DNA of 64,000 bases from Jezberella montanilacus (GCF_003003055.1 NZ_PVTV01000014.1:225072-289071), one strand, 5' to 3'. Positions 7,406-16,736 are shown, counted from the stretch's first letter. The notes: generated by a model not told the origin, from the letters alone. Made by a program: numbers and translations.

Positions 7406-9898
7406 TCAGTTCAGGGCGTTTCGATCTCTTGACTTCAAGCCCACCATTCGAAAGGTGTTCGCATCCAGATCCAACAGTTGTCTGGGCTCAACGTTCATGG
7501 CATTCCACCGAAAAGTCTTAGCGGCGACAATCAGCTCTACGACACTCAAGCTCTGATAGTCAAAGCTTAAGTCGGTGAATGCATCGGTAAGGACTAGCTG
7601 GTCAATTTTTGCGTAGAGTGGCTGACAAGCCTCACGTTCAAGACTGCTAATCCGTCCGCGAGCTTCAGCACAAGCTAACCACTGCTCGGAAGGCAAGCTA
7701 TATGCAGTCTTAACCCCTTTTTGCCTCAAGGTCTGAACACATCCAATTACGTTGCGATCGCTGAGGTCAATTTCTGTCGCTAATGAGACCAAAACAGTCT
7801 GACCGGCAGATAATGTCGGTTCAACCAACGCCAGAAGTTGCTGACAGAACCTGCTTTCTTTTAGGTCACGTACCTGCAACCAAAGGGAAAGCTTATTGCG
7901 GGAGGCAATCTCAACGACGGTGCCGATAGCCGCTCCTGGTACCGATGCGCTTGAAACGGTTAAAGGGACTGCGCCCTGAGAATTGGCAACAACATCCAGT
8001 TGAAGACAATTGGCTACCATCGCGCCACGTAAAGCCATGGCGATCGTATTAACGGCCGAGTAACACAACGCGGATTGATCAAGCAGATGGGTTTGGCGCG
8101 CCACAAATATGCGAGTGGGATCATCGGCTGAATTAGTTGCGGGAGCAGATGCCCCCGCTGCTGAGCCGTGCACATCCGCGTTATTTGTATTGACATAGGT
8201 ATCGCCAGAGGACGTTCTTCGAACCAGCACGGGCGGGATATAGGCGTCTTGTGGTGCCCCGATAAGCCGTGGCAGCACCAGTGCAGTCTCTGCGACCTGC
8301 CCGCCCAACAAATCAATGATGGTTGCCGGGATTTGCGCGAGCGTTGTCAACGCAGTCGTCTCTGACAAGTGTTTATAGTTATTAAACAGGTCGGGATACA
8401 TCAGCCGTGCAGACGCGTTAAATGAGACGAGCAGCGGAACCCGAGCCATTTCGTGCGTAAAGCGTGACGATTCATGGCCTCTCGACGTAAACACCGACTC
8501 GCCATGATCTGAAAAATAAATCAGCACAGTGGGATTTTCAAGCCGACTGAGCTTTTCAATGACTTGGCTTACGGTGCGATCGACATAGCGTATTGCGGAG
8601 TCATAATTTTCAATGTTCTCAGTTGCACCTCGAACCGTCCCAGCAATGGCCGCATCACTTCTATTTTTAAAGTAATCATCGACGTGCGGGTAAAAATCCT
8701 TCGGGATCGCCCCCAGGTATCCATTCATGCCACCGTGTCCCGCAAACGAATGCAAAAAAACGACGGAACTATTCGCTGAACTCAATTTTGGTATCAGCAC
8801 ATCGAGATGCTTTAAAAAGAAGTCTCCGTCATAGGGCCGGTTGATCATGTACTCAGCATTACCCAGACGGGTGGTATCCACACTGTATTGCTTTTGAGCA
8901 TGCTTAAAGATGATTGAACCCGCCATGTTCCAAGTGCCTTCTTCCCCTTGGTTGCTGAGTAAATAGCTTGGGATGTGGTTGTATGCAAGCAGGTCGGGAA
9001 GACTAACTCGAGTCCTTGAGGTGATGGGCAATAAATCCTGATTGGTGTGAAGTCCAATACTCAGTGCTTCTAGCAACGAGTCAGAGGTGTGAGTAAAGGT
9101 CGACATCACATTTTTAAATACCAGCACCTGACTGTCTTGTTGTGCCAGACGAGTCAATTCTGGGGTTGTGTCGCGAGGGTAACCATAGAGGCCCATGTTC
9201 ATGACTGTCGTTGATTCGCCAAGGTAAATCACGACATTCAATGGTCGATTAAACACAAGTGGCATTGCGGGATTGTCGAAGTTTTTGGCTGCCCTATTGA
9301 ATATTTCGGAGTTGCTTTGATAGCTTAGGGTTGCTCGGACCGACAAAATATATAAGGCGACTGCCGTGAGGCAAAGCCCCGCCAAGAAGCAAAAAACAAA
9401 CGTCGTCTGTCCGGAGAAGTTGCCTTTACGTCGAACGACAAGCAATGCAGAAAAGATAAAAAAGCCAGCAATCCCATACAGTGCTAATCTTCGATAAGCA
9501 ATGAAAGGCACAAAAATACTGAGCATGCCCGGAATGAAAAATAGCGCTTCGTGCAAGTCGAATTTCTGTGTCTCACTGAACGAATCCGCGCCAAGCCCGA
9601 GCAGCCAGACAGACACGGATTCATAGTAAATCACCCAGGCAAAGGCGATGAGGGTCACCAACACCAACGGTACCCAATACCGTTTAATTAAAAAACTTGC
9701 CGCGACCAAACAAATGCCGAGAAGAAAAAGGTATTCGGGCTGCTGCTGCGAGACGATCTCAAAAAGCCTACCAACGTTATATCTCGCAAGCTCTTTTGAA
9801 CTCGGCCTGATACCGAGCAGGTAAGCCGCCATGGTCATGCCTGTCAACACGCCCACACCCGCAAGAAGGTAGCCCCAACGCCGGCGGACTGCGGTCAC
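7406..9898 (-). CDS. Phosphoethanolamine-transferase-like membrane enzyme with extra C-terminal domain
   Basis: 830 aa. About five membrane helices occupy the first 190 residues. A sulfatase-fold catalytic domain follows (about 215-540): VVIYLGESTTVMNMGLYGYP with the Thr nucleophile of the GEST motif (near residue 230), VVFLHSFAGHGG, and the metal site YFSDHGESVF with a following GHESSRFTHEMARVP. This is the layout of EptA/CptA/OpgE-type enzymes, which move phosphoethanolamine from phosphatidylethanolamine onto lipid A or glycans in the periplasm. The final 200 residues (NTIAMALRGAMVANCLQLDV onward) are not part of that family and resemble the first strands of a GDPD/menorin-type TIM barrel; that comparison is mine and unproven. 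GTG at 9898 overlaps the methyltransferase TGA as GTGA, hence this start; a TTG two codons earlier is possible. Confidence 0.8.
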   Translation of the reverse strand: MTAVRRRWGYLLAGVGVLTGMTMAAYLLGIRPSSKELARYNVGRLFEIVSQQQPEYLFLLGICLVAASFLIKRYWVPLVLVTLIAFAWVIYYESVSVWLLGLGADSFSETQKFDLHEALFFIPGMLSIFVPFIAYRRLALYGIAGFFIFSALLVVRRKGNFSGQTTFVFCFLAGLCLTAVALYILSVRATLSYQSNSEIFNRAAKNFDNPAMPLVFNRPLNVVIYLGESTTVMNMGLYGYPRDTTPELTRLAQQDSQVLVFKNVMSTFTHTSDSLLEALSIGLHTNQDLLPITSRTRVSLPDLLAYNHIPSYLLSNQGEEGTWNMAGSIIFKHAQKQYSVDTTRLGNAEYMINRPYDGDFFLKHLDVLIPKLSSANSSVVFLHSFAGHGGMNGYLGAIPKDFYPHVDDYFKNRSDAAIAGTVRGATENIENYDSAIRYVDRTVSQVIEKLSRLENPTVLIYFSDHGESVFTSRGHESSRFTHEMARVPLLVSFNASARLMYPDLFNNYKHLSETTALTTLAQIPATIIDLLGGQVAETALVLPRLIGAPQDAYIPPVLVRRTSSGDTYVNTNNADVHGSAAGASAPATNSADDPTRIFVARQTHLLDQSALCYSAVNTIAMALRGAMVANCLQLDVVANSQGAVPLTVSSASVPGAAIGTVVEIASRNKLSLWLQVRDLKESRFCQQLLALVEPTLSAGQTVLVSLATEIDLSDRNVIGCVQTLRQKGVKTAYSLPSEQWLACAEARGRISSLEREACQPLYAKIDQLVLTDAFTDLSFDYQSLSVVELIVAAKTFRWNAMNVEPRQLLDLDANTFRMVGLKSRDRNALN

Positions 9899-10500
9899 GC
9901 ACAACCTTGAAAGACGAGGTTGCTACGACCCACTGAACTCTTGGAAAATCTTGCTTCTAATAAAGCGCGATCAATTTGGGCAAAGCCAAATGCAGACGAC
10001 AAAAAATCAAGCCAAGGTATCCCATTAAATTTTGACAAATAAATGAGTAACATCGCCTGTGGCACTTGGCGGTGGCACTGCTCAAGAAAAATCAAAGGAT
10101 CCGGCAAAACGGAATAAACATGCAGCAGGGAAACGTGCGTCGCAGTTGAGTACTTCTCGATTGCACTTTTAGCGTCGAGCACGTCAAAAGTGAACTGCTG
10201 TGAGGATGCGTTTGGTACCGCCTGAGCCAGCGCTAGCGCGATTGAGTCGGGATCGGTAAAAATGATGCGGCTGCTCGGTTTGAGTCTGAGCAAGGGGATG
10301 CAAGCGCCAATCCCAGTACCCAGATCAAGAACCGTAGAATATTCAAGCGCGTTGACATACTCTGCGAAGTGCTGGTAACTGGACTTTTGCCAGACCGCCC
10401 AGGTGTAGGGATAGATCGACCGCCAGCATGCCCATTTGTTTTTAATGCTTGCCCGGGCGGTTAGTGCGATTTGATCCTCCACCAGCACTACCCCCAGCAA
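9895..10500 (-). CDS. Class I SAM-dependent methyltransferase
   Basis: About 201 aa. Motif I of the Rossmann-fold methyltransferases is clear (TVLDLGTGIGACIPLL), followed by an acidic second strand (IIFTDPDSIAL) and later LLHVYSVLPDPLIFLEQC. Substrate unknown; its position, overlapping the PEtN-transferase-like gene by 4 bp, suggests that it methylates a sugar or lipid of the same glycan. The start is uncertain: TTG at 10500 gives the longest frame, with GTG codons at 10488 and 10482 as alternatives behind a G-rich stretch. The C-terminus (LVFQGCA) is short and ordinary. Confidence 0.75.
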   Translation of the reverse strand: MLGVVLVEDQIALTARASIKNKWACWRSIYPYTWAVWQKSSYQHFAEYVNALEYSTVLDLGTGIGACIPLLRLKPSSRIIFTDPDSIALALAQAVPNASSQQFTFDVLDAKSAIEKYSTATHVSLLHVYSVLPDPLIFLEQCHRQVPQAMLLIYLSKFNGIPWLDFLSSAFGFAQIDRALLEARFSKSSVGRSNLVFQGCA

Positions 10501-10542
10501 GCATCAACCTTGCATCGACCAGCATAAAGTGCAGGCAGGGAC

Positions 10543-11436
10543 TTAGTCCCAGTCGTTACTACCACCTCCACCACCATTATCGCCCCCATCATCCCATGAG
10601 GAAGAATCAGTCGCGCCGAAGTTTTGCCCTCCCATATCAAACGGCTGTTGTGCTGGACTATCCCAAGACGAGTCGAGCTGACCAGCCTGTGCGGGAGGAA
10701 TAAAACCTGATGAGCCGCTATCGTGATGACCATCACCCATGACCCGATGCATCAGTGCCTCGCCTGCAACGACACCCACACCGAGTGCGGCGCCAGTCGC
10801 CAGGCTTCCCATCAGGCCTGAACCCATTCCACCTGGAGCAGGGGCTGCAGGCGGATAGCCCATCGGCTGGCCAGGCATCCCGCCCGCTGGGCCTGCCGGT
10901 GGCACAGGATTACCGAAACCGCGTCCAAATGTTGCAGCAGGACCAGCACCGTTCATGGGCATGGATGCAGGTGGCTGAGTTTTGTTACGACCAAAGGCAA
11001 AGTAAAGCAGGGCACCCATTAAAGCCAAAGCGCCAATGATCCAGCCCCATGGTATGGATGGCTTGAGCTGATTAATTGCTGCTTGCTTCGCCTGGTTCGC
11101 GCTTGATCCGATAAAAGTGCGCAAAGCTTGCACGACTTCGGGTTTCTCGCCAGGCAGCCCGGGCGACAACTGCTCAGCGGTGGCCAGCTCGGCTTTGGCA
11201 CGATTAAGCAAGCCTTGCTTTGCGTAGATTTCAGCTTGCACAAAATGCGCTTTACCGCTGTTCGGATGGTCTCTAAGCACTTGATCCATCATGCTTTGAG
11301 CCGCTTTAAAATTGCCCGACTGAGCAGCCTGATAAACCTCTTGCATGCTGGGTTCTGCAGCGACTGCCAACCCGGCAACGCATGAAAGCGACATAACCAA
11401 AGCGACCAGCAGTCCAGTAATTAAACGACGTGGCAT
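10543..11436 (-). CDS. Exported TPR protein with Gly/Pro-rich and acidic tail
   Basis: 297 aa from ATG 11436, which has a good AGGAG site; a longer frame begins at 11481 but lacks one. The signal peptide (RRLITGLLVALVMSLS to AVAA) is followed by two TPR-like helical pairs (EVYQAAQSGNFKAAQSMMDQ and AHFVQAEIYAKQGLLNRAKA), a single membrane helix (WGWIIGALALMGALLYFAFG), a Pro/Gly/Met-rich low-complexity stretch and a tail of Gly, Ser, Asp and Trp ending SNDWD. It probably sits in the inner membrane with the TPRs in the periplasm. No specific function can be assigned. It is transcribed towards the glycan cluster but separated from it by 42 bp. Confidence 0.7.
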   Translation of the reverse strand: MPRRLITGLLVALVMSLSCVAGLAVAAEPSMQEVYQAAQSGNFKAAQSMMDQVLRDHPNSGKAHFVQAEIYAKQGLLNRAKAELATAEQLSPGLPGEKPEVVQALRTFIGSSANQAKQAAINQLKPSIPWGWIIGALALMGALLYFAFGRNKTQPPASMPMNGAGPAATFGRGFGNPVPPAGPAGGMPGQPMGYPPAAPAPGGMGSGLMGSLATGAALGVGVVAGEALMHRVMGDGHHDSGSSGFIPPAQAGQLDSSWDSPAQQPFDMGGQNFGATDSSSWDDGGDNGGGGGSNDWD

Positions 11437-11659
11437 GGCGGAAACTCCTGAAAAAGACCTGAACACACGATACTCCAACAATTTGTTACATGGGGACGAT
11501 TAGTTAACTTAACAATACCGCAACCTATAAAAAGTATTAGTGATATCCCTTAGGTTTTATTTATTAACTAAGACTAATAAATTGAAGAATGGTTCCTTTT
11601 GCACCGACGAGAAGCACCGGCAGTAGCGAAAAACAAATAAAAGTCGCACAATACGGTTT

Positions 11660-12682
11660 ATGGTTACTAATACAGCACATCAAACGACACAGGGGGGTAA
11701 CACACCCTTGATAGATCGCTTCGGCAGGCGGATCGAGTATCTGCGATTATCTGTGACCGACCGTTGCGATATGAAGTGCACCTATTGCTTGCCCAAAAGC
11801 TTTAAAGGCTACCAAGAACCCAAAGACTGGCTGACGTTTGACGAAATAGAACGCGTCGTGGGAGCCTTCGCCAAACTAGGGACATCCAGAGTCCGGTTGA
11901 CTGGCGGTGAGCCGCTTCTGCGACGTAATCTTCCCGACTTAGCTGCTCGCCTAAGTGCCCTGCCAGGCATCACGGACCTATCCTTATCGACGAACGGCTC
12001 TCGCTTGCCCGAGTTTGCAACTGCCTTGCGTGCCGCTGGCGTTCGCAGATTGAATGTCAGTCTTGATAGCCTGGATCGTGAATGTGTCACGCAAATTACG
12101 GGGCGTGATTCGATTGACGATGTGATGGCCGGTCTGGATGCTGCTCAAGAAGCGGGTTTTTCCCCGATCAAACTCAATATGGTTGTGATGCCGGGCGTCA
12201 ACGCACACGAGGTTGAGGCCATGGCCAAGTTCTGTATGGACAGGGGTTTTATCCTGCGGCTGATCGAGACCATGCCGATGGGTAGCACTGGTTTGGGGTC
12301 AGGCTACACCCCCTTAGGCCCGATTTTGGATCAATTGCGCGACAAGTTCGATCTCATTCCAGAAATCAATAAAGAAATGGGCGGTGGCCCTGCCCGGTAC
12401 TGGCGCACGCAAGATGGTCGCGGGCAGATCGGATTGATTACCCCCATCAGTCAACACTTCTGTGAAACGTGTAACCGCGTTCGTCTATCCGTTTCTGGCA
12501 CGCTCTACATGTGCCTGGGCCAGGAAGAAAAAGTCGAACTAAGGCCTTTACTGCGCGATGGTTGCTCTGATGAGGATTTGGTTCAGATCTTGCGACAGGG
12601 CATTGAGCTCAAACCCGAGAAGCACGAGTTTCGCGAAGCCCCCACCAAAATTATCCGTTTTATGTCGCAAACTGGCGGTTAA
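11660..12682 (+). CDS. moaA: GTP 3',8-cyclase (molybdenum cofactor step 1)
   Basis: 340 aa radical-SAM enzyme converting GTP to 3',8-cyclo-GTP with MoaC acting next. The N-terminal cluster motif is visible (VTDRCDMKCTYCLP, Cys at CxxxCxxC), as are RVRLTGGEPLLRRNL for SAM binding, the C-terminal second cluster (FCETCNRVRLS and a Cys after TLYM) and the terminal Gly-Gly needed for activity (SQTGG). It opens a rightward block with moeA, moaD, moaE, mobA and moaC. Start ATG 11660. The 220 bp upstream are AT-rich and divergent from the TPR gene; I see no molybdenum-cofactor riboswitch there. Confidence 0.96.
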   Translation: MVTNTAHQTTQGGNTPLIDRFGRRIEYLRLSVTDRCDMKCTYCLPKSFKGYQEPKDWLTFDEIERVVGAFAKLGTSRVRLTGGEPLLRRNLPDLAARLSALPGITDLSLSTNGSRLPEFATALRAAGVRRLNVSLDSLDRECVTQITGRDSIDDVMAGLDAAQEAGFSPIKLNMVVMPGVNAHEVEAMAKFCMDRGFILRLIETMPMGSTGLGSGYTPLGPILDQLRDKFDLIPEINKEMGGGPARYWRTQDGRGQIGLITPISQHFCETCNRVRLSVSGTLYMCLGQEEKVELRPLLRDGCSDEDLVQILRQGIELKPEKHEFREAPTKIIRFMSQTGG

Positions 12683-12727
12683 GGTTTCTCCTCGGTATGC
12701 CGCCAAAACACGGCATACAATTGCCCT

Positions 12728-13963
12728 ATGAAACCACGTGTCCAATTACTCGACTTCGACGCAGCCAGACTGCATTTACTTGAGCAAGCTTCTTCGCCTG
12801 CGACCTCAAACCATCCAACACAGACGCTGAACCTGCTTGAGGCGCTGGATCGTGTATTGGCCGCACCGGTTGTCTCACCGATCAATGTCCCGGGCTTTGA
12901 TAACTCAGCCATGGATGGTTATGCGCTGAATGTCTCTGATTTTGCTCGGCTGCCCGAGTCGTTTGAGGTTGTTCAACGTATTGCCGCTGGGCATACAGGT
13001 AGCTCAATCGAGGCCGACACTGCCGCACGAATTTTTACGGGCGCCCCTATCCCCCAAGGCTGCAACGCAGTGGTGCCACAAGAACACACAACCGTCGATG
13101 GTACTGAGGTCAAACTTACTCAAGCCATTGAGCACAGCCAAAACATTCGGCGATGTGGCGAAGATATACGCGCAAAATCTGAAATCCTGCCTGCTGGCGT
13201 CAAACTTGGGCCTCAGCACCTGGCCATGATTGCTTCGATCGGTGTCGCCACGGTATCTGTTTACGCGCCCCTAAAGGTCGGCGTCTTTATGACGGGCGAC
13301 GAGCTCACCGAACTGGGTCAAGCGCTTGAACCGGGGGGCATCTACAACAGCAACCGCTACGCCATCGTGAGTCTGCTCACTAAGCTCGGTTGTGTGGTCA
13401 ATGACTACGGCATCGTGCGCGACTCTGCTGAAGCCACTCGCGAAGCTTTTATCAAAGCTGCCAGCGAAAACGATGTCGTCATGACCTGTGGTGGCGTCTC
13501 GGTCGGTGAAGAAGATCATGTCAAGGGCGCAGTACAAGCGTTGGGGAAACTCGATCTGTGGCAAATATCCATGAAACCCGGCAAGCCTTTGGCTTACGGT
13601 AAAGTCGGTCAGGCGGATTTTATCGGCTTGCCAGGCAATCCTGTTAGTGCATTTATTACGTTTTTATTGATGGCGCGTCCGTTCTTATCAAAGCGCATGG
13701 GCTTGAAGGATTTTGACCTCAAGTACCTCGAAGGGATCTCTGGTTTTGACTGGCCTCGCCCAGACGGTCGCCGCGAGTTTTTGCGGGTGGCTCGCAAGGT
13801 GGATGCGTCAGATCAAACTGTGCTTGAGCTCTATCCCAATCAGGGCTCTGGGGTCATGAGCAGTCTTGCTTGGGCAGAGGGCTTAGCTGACGTTGCAGCG
13901 GGAACCAAAATACAAGAAGGCGACGCACTTCGCTACCTGGCTCTGTCAGACTTGCTGAGTTAA
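12728..13963 (+). CDS. moeA: Molybdopterin molybdotransferase
   Basis: 411 aa, the usual length. It inserts molybdate into adenylylated molybdopterin. Visible family motifs are VPGFDNSAMDGYAL near residue 60, RIFTGAPIPQGCNAVVPQE, the MPT-binding VFMTGDELTELG, the VVMTCGGVSVGEEDH stretch and KPGKPLAYG followed by IGLPGNPVSAF. It starts 45 bp after moaA and ends 3 bp before moaD, so the block is clearly one transcription unit from here on. Confidence 0.96.
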   Translation: MKPRVQLLDFDAARLHLLEQASSPATSNHPTQTLNLLEALDRVLAAPVVSPINVPGFDNSAMDGYALNVSDFARLPESFEVVQRIAAGHTGSSIEADTAARIFTGAPIPQGCNAVVPQEHTTVDGTEVKLTQAIEHSQNIRRCGEDIRAKSEILPAGVKLGPQHLAMIASIGVATVSVYAPLKVGVFMTGDELTELGQALEPGGIYNSNRYAIVSLLTKLGCVVNDYGIVRDSAEATREAFIKAASENDVVMTCGGVSVGEEDHVKGAVQALGKLDLWQISMKPGKPLAYGKVGQADFIGLPGNPVSAFITFLLMARPFLSKRMGLKDFDLKYLEGISGFDWPRPDGRREFLRVARKVDASDQTVLELYPNQGSGVMSSLAWAEGLADVAAGTKIQEGDALRYLALSDLLS

Positions 13964-13966
13964 ACC

Positions 13967-14230
13967 ATGGCAAAACCCATCACACTGCTCTATTTTGCAC
14001 AATTCAGAGAGCTCTTCGGCTGTAGCCAAGAGACGCTGGATCTGCCCGACGACGTGGCAACACTGAATGATCTTATTCAGTTGTTATGCCAGCGAGGTGA
14101 TGTCTGGCAAGAGCAGCTCGGTGGCGACAAGGCGTTTCGCGCTGCCATTAATCAGGATATGGTTGAGGTGACGGCAACGATTCCAGCTCATGCAGAGATC
14201 GCCCTCTTTAAACCTGTTACGGGCGGTTGA
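13967..14230 (+). CDS. moaD: Molybdopterin synthase small subunit
   Basis: 87 aa ubiquitin-like sulfur carrier. It ends FKPVTGG; the terminal Gly-Gly is thiocarboxylated and donates sulfur to the dithiolene of molybdopterin in complex with MoaE. The N-terminal ITLLYFAQFRELFGC strand is typical. It starts 3 bp after the moeA stop and is followed 12 bp later by moaE. Confidence 0.94.
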   Translation: MAKPITLLYFAQFRELFGCSQETLDLPDDVATLNDLIQLLCQRGDVWQEQLGGDKAFRAAINQDMVEVTATIPAHAEIALFKPVTGG

Positions 14231-14242
14231 GAGGCCAGCAAA

Positions 14243-14761
14243 ATGACGAGCCGACCGGGTGATACCCCTGATTCGAGTGCAACCAGGATTTCTGTTGCCG
14301 TACAAACAGACGATTTCGATCTAGCGAAAGAACACGCGTTTTTGGTGGCCGGCGATCATGGTATCGGCGCAGTAGTCAGCTTTATCGGGATGGTCAGGGA
14401 TCTGAATCTGGCTGACGATGTCGTTGCGCTCGAGCTTGAACACTACCCTGGCATGACTGAAAAAGCGCTGACCAAGATCGCAACACAAGCGTCTGAGCGA
14501 TGGCAATTGCAGGCTGCTCGTATCCTACATCGGGTGGGCAAGATGTATCCGGGCGATCAGATCGTGATGGTGCTGACAGCGAGCCCTCACCGTCATGAGG
14601 CCTACGAAGCCAATACCTTTATGATGGACTTTCTTAAAACAGAAGCGCCCTTCTGGAAAAAAGAATGGACACCTACTGGACCACGCTGGATTGAGGCGCG
14701 CGAGACCGATTCTGACGCTGCAACTCGGTGGTCGCAAGCCCGGCAAGTTCAAGAAACTTAA
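14243..14761 (+). CDS. moaE: Molybdopterin synthase catalytic subunit
   Basis: 172 aa, slightly longer than usual because of an N-terminal extension of about 12 residues. Family features are GAVVSFIGMVRDLN, LELEHYPGMTEKAL, RILHRVGKMYPGDQIV, HRHEAYEA and the catalytic-pocket PFWKKEWT. With MoaD it converts cyclic pyranopterin monophosphate to molybdopterin. Immediate neighbours moaD (upstream) and mobA (downstream, 40 bp) support the call. Confidence 0.95.
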   Translation: MTSRPGDTPDSSATRISVAVQTDDFDLAKEHAFLVAGDHGIGAVVSFIGMVRDLNLADDVVALELEHYPGMTEKALTKIATQASERWQLQAARILHRVGKMYPGDQIVMVLTASPHRHEAYEANTFMMDFLKTEAPFWKKEWTPTGPRWIEARETDSDAATRWSQARQVQET

Positions 14762-14801
14762 GAAACAACCTACGCCCGCGTTGCAACTCAAAAAAACCAC
14801 C

Positions 14802-15425
14802 ATGACAGAACTGACTCCTCTTGAAACGATTGAAAATCCCGCTTTTTACTACGAAGCATTAGTACTGGCTGGCGGCCGTGGCAGCCGGATGGAAGGTAGG
14901 GATAAGGGTTGGATCATGTGGCAAGGGCATCCCTTGATCGAACACGTATTGGATCGATTAAAAAATCAAACTGTGCCGCCTCACAGAATCACCATCAGCG
15001 CCAATCGCAATCTTGATGCCTATCAACAGACCGGTCATGTCGTGCTGTCAGATGACAGAGCGGGCTACCTTGGACCGCTGGCAGGCATTGAATCAGCCTT
15101 AGTACGCTGCAGGCAGCCCCTGCTATTAGTGCTACCTTGCGACACACCGGCTATCCCTTTTGACCTTGCCGAGCTGCTGCACAGTGCGATGGCGGCTCAA
15201 CCCTCAGCTCAAGGGGCCTATGCAACAACTGCAGATGGCCCTCATCCACTTTGCTGCTTACTTAAACCGTCAGTAGGACCTTTATTGTCAAAGTTTCTTG
15301 ATGCTGAGCAAGGCCGGATTGTCGACTGGCTAAACACCGCAGGTGCAATCCCCGTTAGTTTTAACGATGCGGAGGCCTTCGCCAATTTCAACGATGCGAC
15401 CATGCTGCAAGAGAAGGATCAATAA
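14802..15425 (+). CDS. mobA: Molybdenum cofactor guanylyltransferase
   Basis: 207 aa from ATG 14802. The nucleotide-binding signature [20 protein letters not shown] lies near residue 20, followed by [19 protein letters not shown] and [14 protein letters not shown]. MobA joins GMP to molybdopterin to make the guanine dinucleotide form used by DMSO-reductase-type enzymes. A frame extends 37 codons upstream into moaE; the internal start is preferred because the extension is Lys/Arg/Pro-rich and outside the family. Ends 2 bp before moaC. Confidence 0.93.
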   Translation: MTELTPLETIENPAFYYEALVLAGGRGSRMEGRDKGWIMWQGHPLIEHVLDRLKNQTVPPHRITISANRNLDAYQQTGHVVLSDDRAGYLGPLAGIESALVRCRQPLLLVLPCDTPAIPFDLAELLHSAMAAQPSAQGAYATTADGPHPLCCLLKPSVGPLLSKFLDAEQGRIVDWLNTAGAIPVSFNDAEAFANFNDATMLQEKDQ

Positions 15426-15427
15426 TC

Positions 15428-15907
15428 ATGAGCGCAGATCTGACTCACTTTGATGCTGCGGGCCATGCCCACATGGTTGACGTGTCCAGCAAGCGCGAAA
15501 CACATCGCCGTGCCGTGGCCAGCGGCACAATTTCGATGCATCCAGCGACGTTTGACAAGCTTGCACAAGGCACGGCGTCAAAAGGTGACGTCTTGGGTGT
15601 TGCCAGGCTGGCCGGCATTATGTCAGCCAAGCAAACCGGCAATCTCATCCCCTTATGTCACCCCTTACCGTTAAGCCACGTGTCGGTTGAGTTTGCCCTC
15701 GACCAAGCGGCCTGTGTTGTCACCTGCACAGCAGCGACAGAAACTGTCGGCCGAACCGGGGTCGAAATGGAAGCAATGACCGCTGTCAGCGTTGCACTGC
15801 TAACCATTTACGACATGTTGAAAGCCGTTGATCGTGGCATGGTGATTAATGCCGTCAAGTTAATTGAAAAGCATGGTGGTAAATCAGGAAGCTGGGTTGC
15901 CGACTGA
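15428..15907 (+). CDS. moaC: Cyclic pyranopterin monophosphate synthase
   Basis: 159 aa, normal length. It converts 3',8-cyclo-GTP to cyclic pyranopterin monophosphate. Visible conserved pieces are [36 protein letters not shown] with the catalytic His region, and [20 protein letters not shown], ending in [11 protein letters not shown]. Last gene of the molybdenum cofactor block; the tRNA-Leu gene follows about 110 bp later. Confidence 0.96.
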   Translation: MSADLTHFDAAGHAHMVDVSSKRETHRRAVASGTISMHPATFDKLAQGTASKGDVLGVARLAGIMSAKQTGNLIPLCHPLPLSHVSVEFALDQAACVVTCTAATETVGRTGVEMEAMTAVSVALLTIYDMLKAVDRGMVINAVKLIEKHGGKSGSWVAD

Positions 15908-16014
15908 GCATCGCTAATATTTTTCGTTGCAGATCTTGCACAACAATTCGCACGCTTCAAGTTTGTCGTACAATCTGCCCCTTACAAAATCCTGCCCCGC
16001 AGGATAACTACCCC

Positions 16015-16101
16015 GCCCGGGTGGTGAAATTGGTAGACACAAGAGACTTAAAATCTCTCGCCTTTACGGGTGTACCGGTTCGATTCCGGTCCCGGGCACC
16101 A
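16015..16101 (+). tRNA. tRNA-Leu (anticodon UAA)
   Basis: Class II tRNA with acceptor GCCCGGG pairing with CCCGGGC, a D arm containing TGGTAGACA, anticodon stem AGAGA/TCTCT around loop CTTAAAA (anticodon TAA at its centre), a long variable arm and T arm CCGGTTCGATTCCGG. The genome encodes the terminal CCA. The mobile mystery gene pair sits directly downstream, which fits tRNA 3' ends as insertion points, but I found no second copy of this tRNA end in the window. Confidence 0.97.
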
Positions 16102-16138
16102 GACAATTGCTAAGGTGACTGCAAGGCGGCACAACTCG

Positions 16139-16726
16139 TCAACTACGGGCAAAAGCGATCAAATCAAGAGGCTGCCCTTGATCAGCTGCACGCAAAGCAG
16201 TCAGATAACGGTTTCGAAGCTCCCCTACAGATTCAATGGATGCCTCGCTGCGCCCCCAAGTCAGCCGTGGACGGCTCAGACGCATTGCCAGTAAATCTGC
16301 CGTCAATCGCGCATGACGTCCGTTGCCATTCGGGAAGGCATGGATCCACACTAGCTGATGATGAAAACGCACAGCAATCTCGTCGTTGTCAAAGACACGA
16401 TTCTCAATTTGATACTGGGTATTGTCCAGCAAGTTGCGTAATTTCACAGCAATCTGCGTCCAGTCAACACCAATGTTCTTATTACTTTTCCGAAACGTCC
16501 CTGCCCACTTCCAGGTCTTATCAAACATCTTGCGGTGCAGGTCACGGATGAACCCCTCATCCAACAAGTCCCGCTTTTTTTGCCTTACCGCCCAACGATC
16601 TCCCTGAGCGATATTTACTTGTTCCCAGGCGTTCAGGTCACCCTGCGTTGAAATATGCGCGGGCACCAAACCAGCGGCTTCGTCTGGATCGAGAGGGGTT
16701 GCACCAATCGGGTAATGAAATTCCAT
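16139..16726 (-). CDS. Fic-domain protein, mobile mystery protein B type
   Basis: 195 aa from ATG 16726. The Fic core is visible: DLHRKMFDKTWKWAGTFRKS, then the active-site loop HAFPNGNGRHAR (residues about 139-150). Fic proteins transfer AMP or related groups to target hydroxyls using the motif His, and many act as toxins. The fifth motif position is Asn instead of the Asp/Glu that usually binds magnesium. N-terminal FHYPIGATPLDPDEAAGLVP and the pairing with an upstream XRE protein match the 'mobile mystery' A/B pair found on mobile DNA. It starts 11 bp after the partner stop; a longer frame from 16765 would overlap the partner and is not preferred. Confidence 0.88.
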   Translation of the reverse strand: MEFHYPIGATPLDPDEAAGLVPAHISTQGDLNAWEQVNIAQGDRWAVRQKKRDLLDEGFIRDLHRKMFDKTWKWAGTFRKSNKNIGVDWTQIAVKLRNLLDNTQYQIENRVFDNDEIAVRFHHQLVWIHAFPNGNGRHARLTADLLAMRLSRPRLTWGRSEASIESVGELRNRYLTALRAADQGQPLDLIAFARS

Positions 16727-16736
16727 ATACAGCAAC

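Noticed and set aside
11482..11659. Possible molybdenum cofactor riboswitch upstream of moaA
   Set aside because: The region is AT-rich and lacks the conserved stems I would expect.
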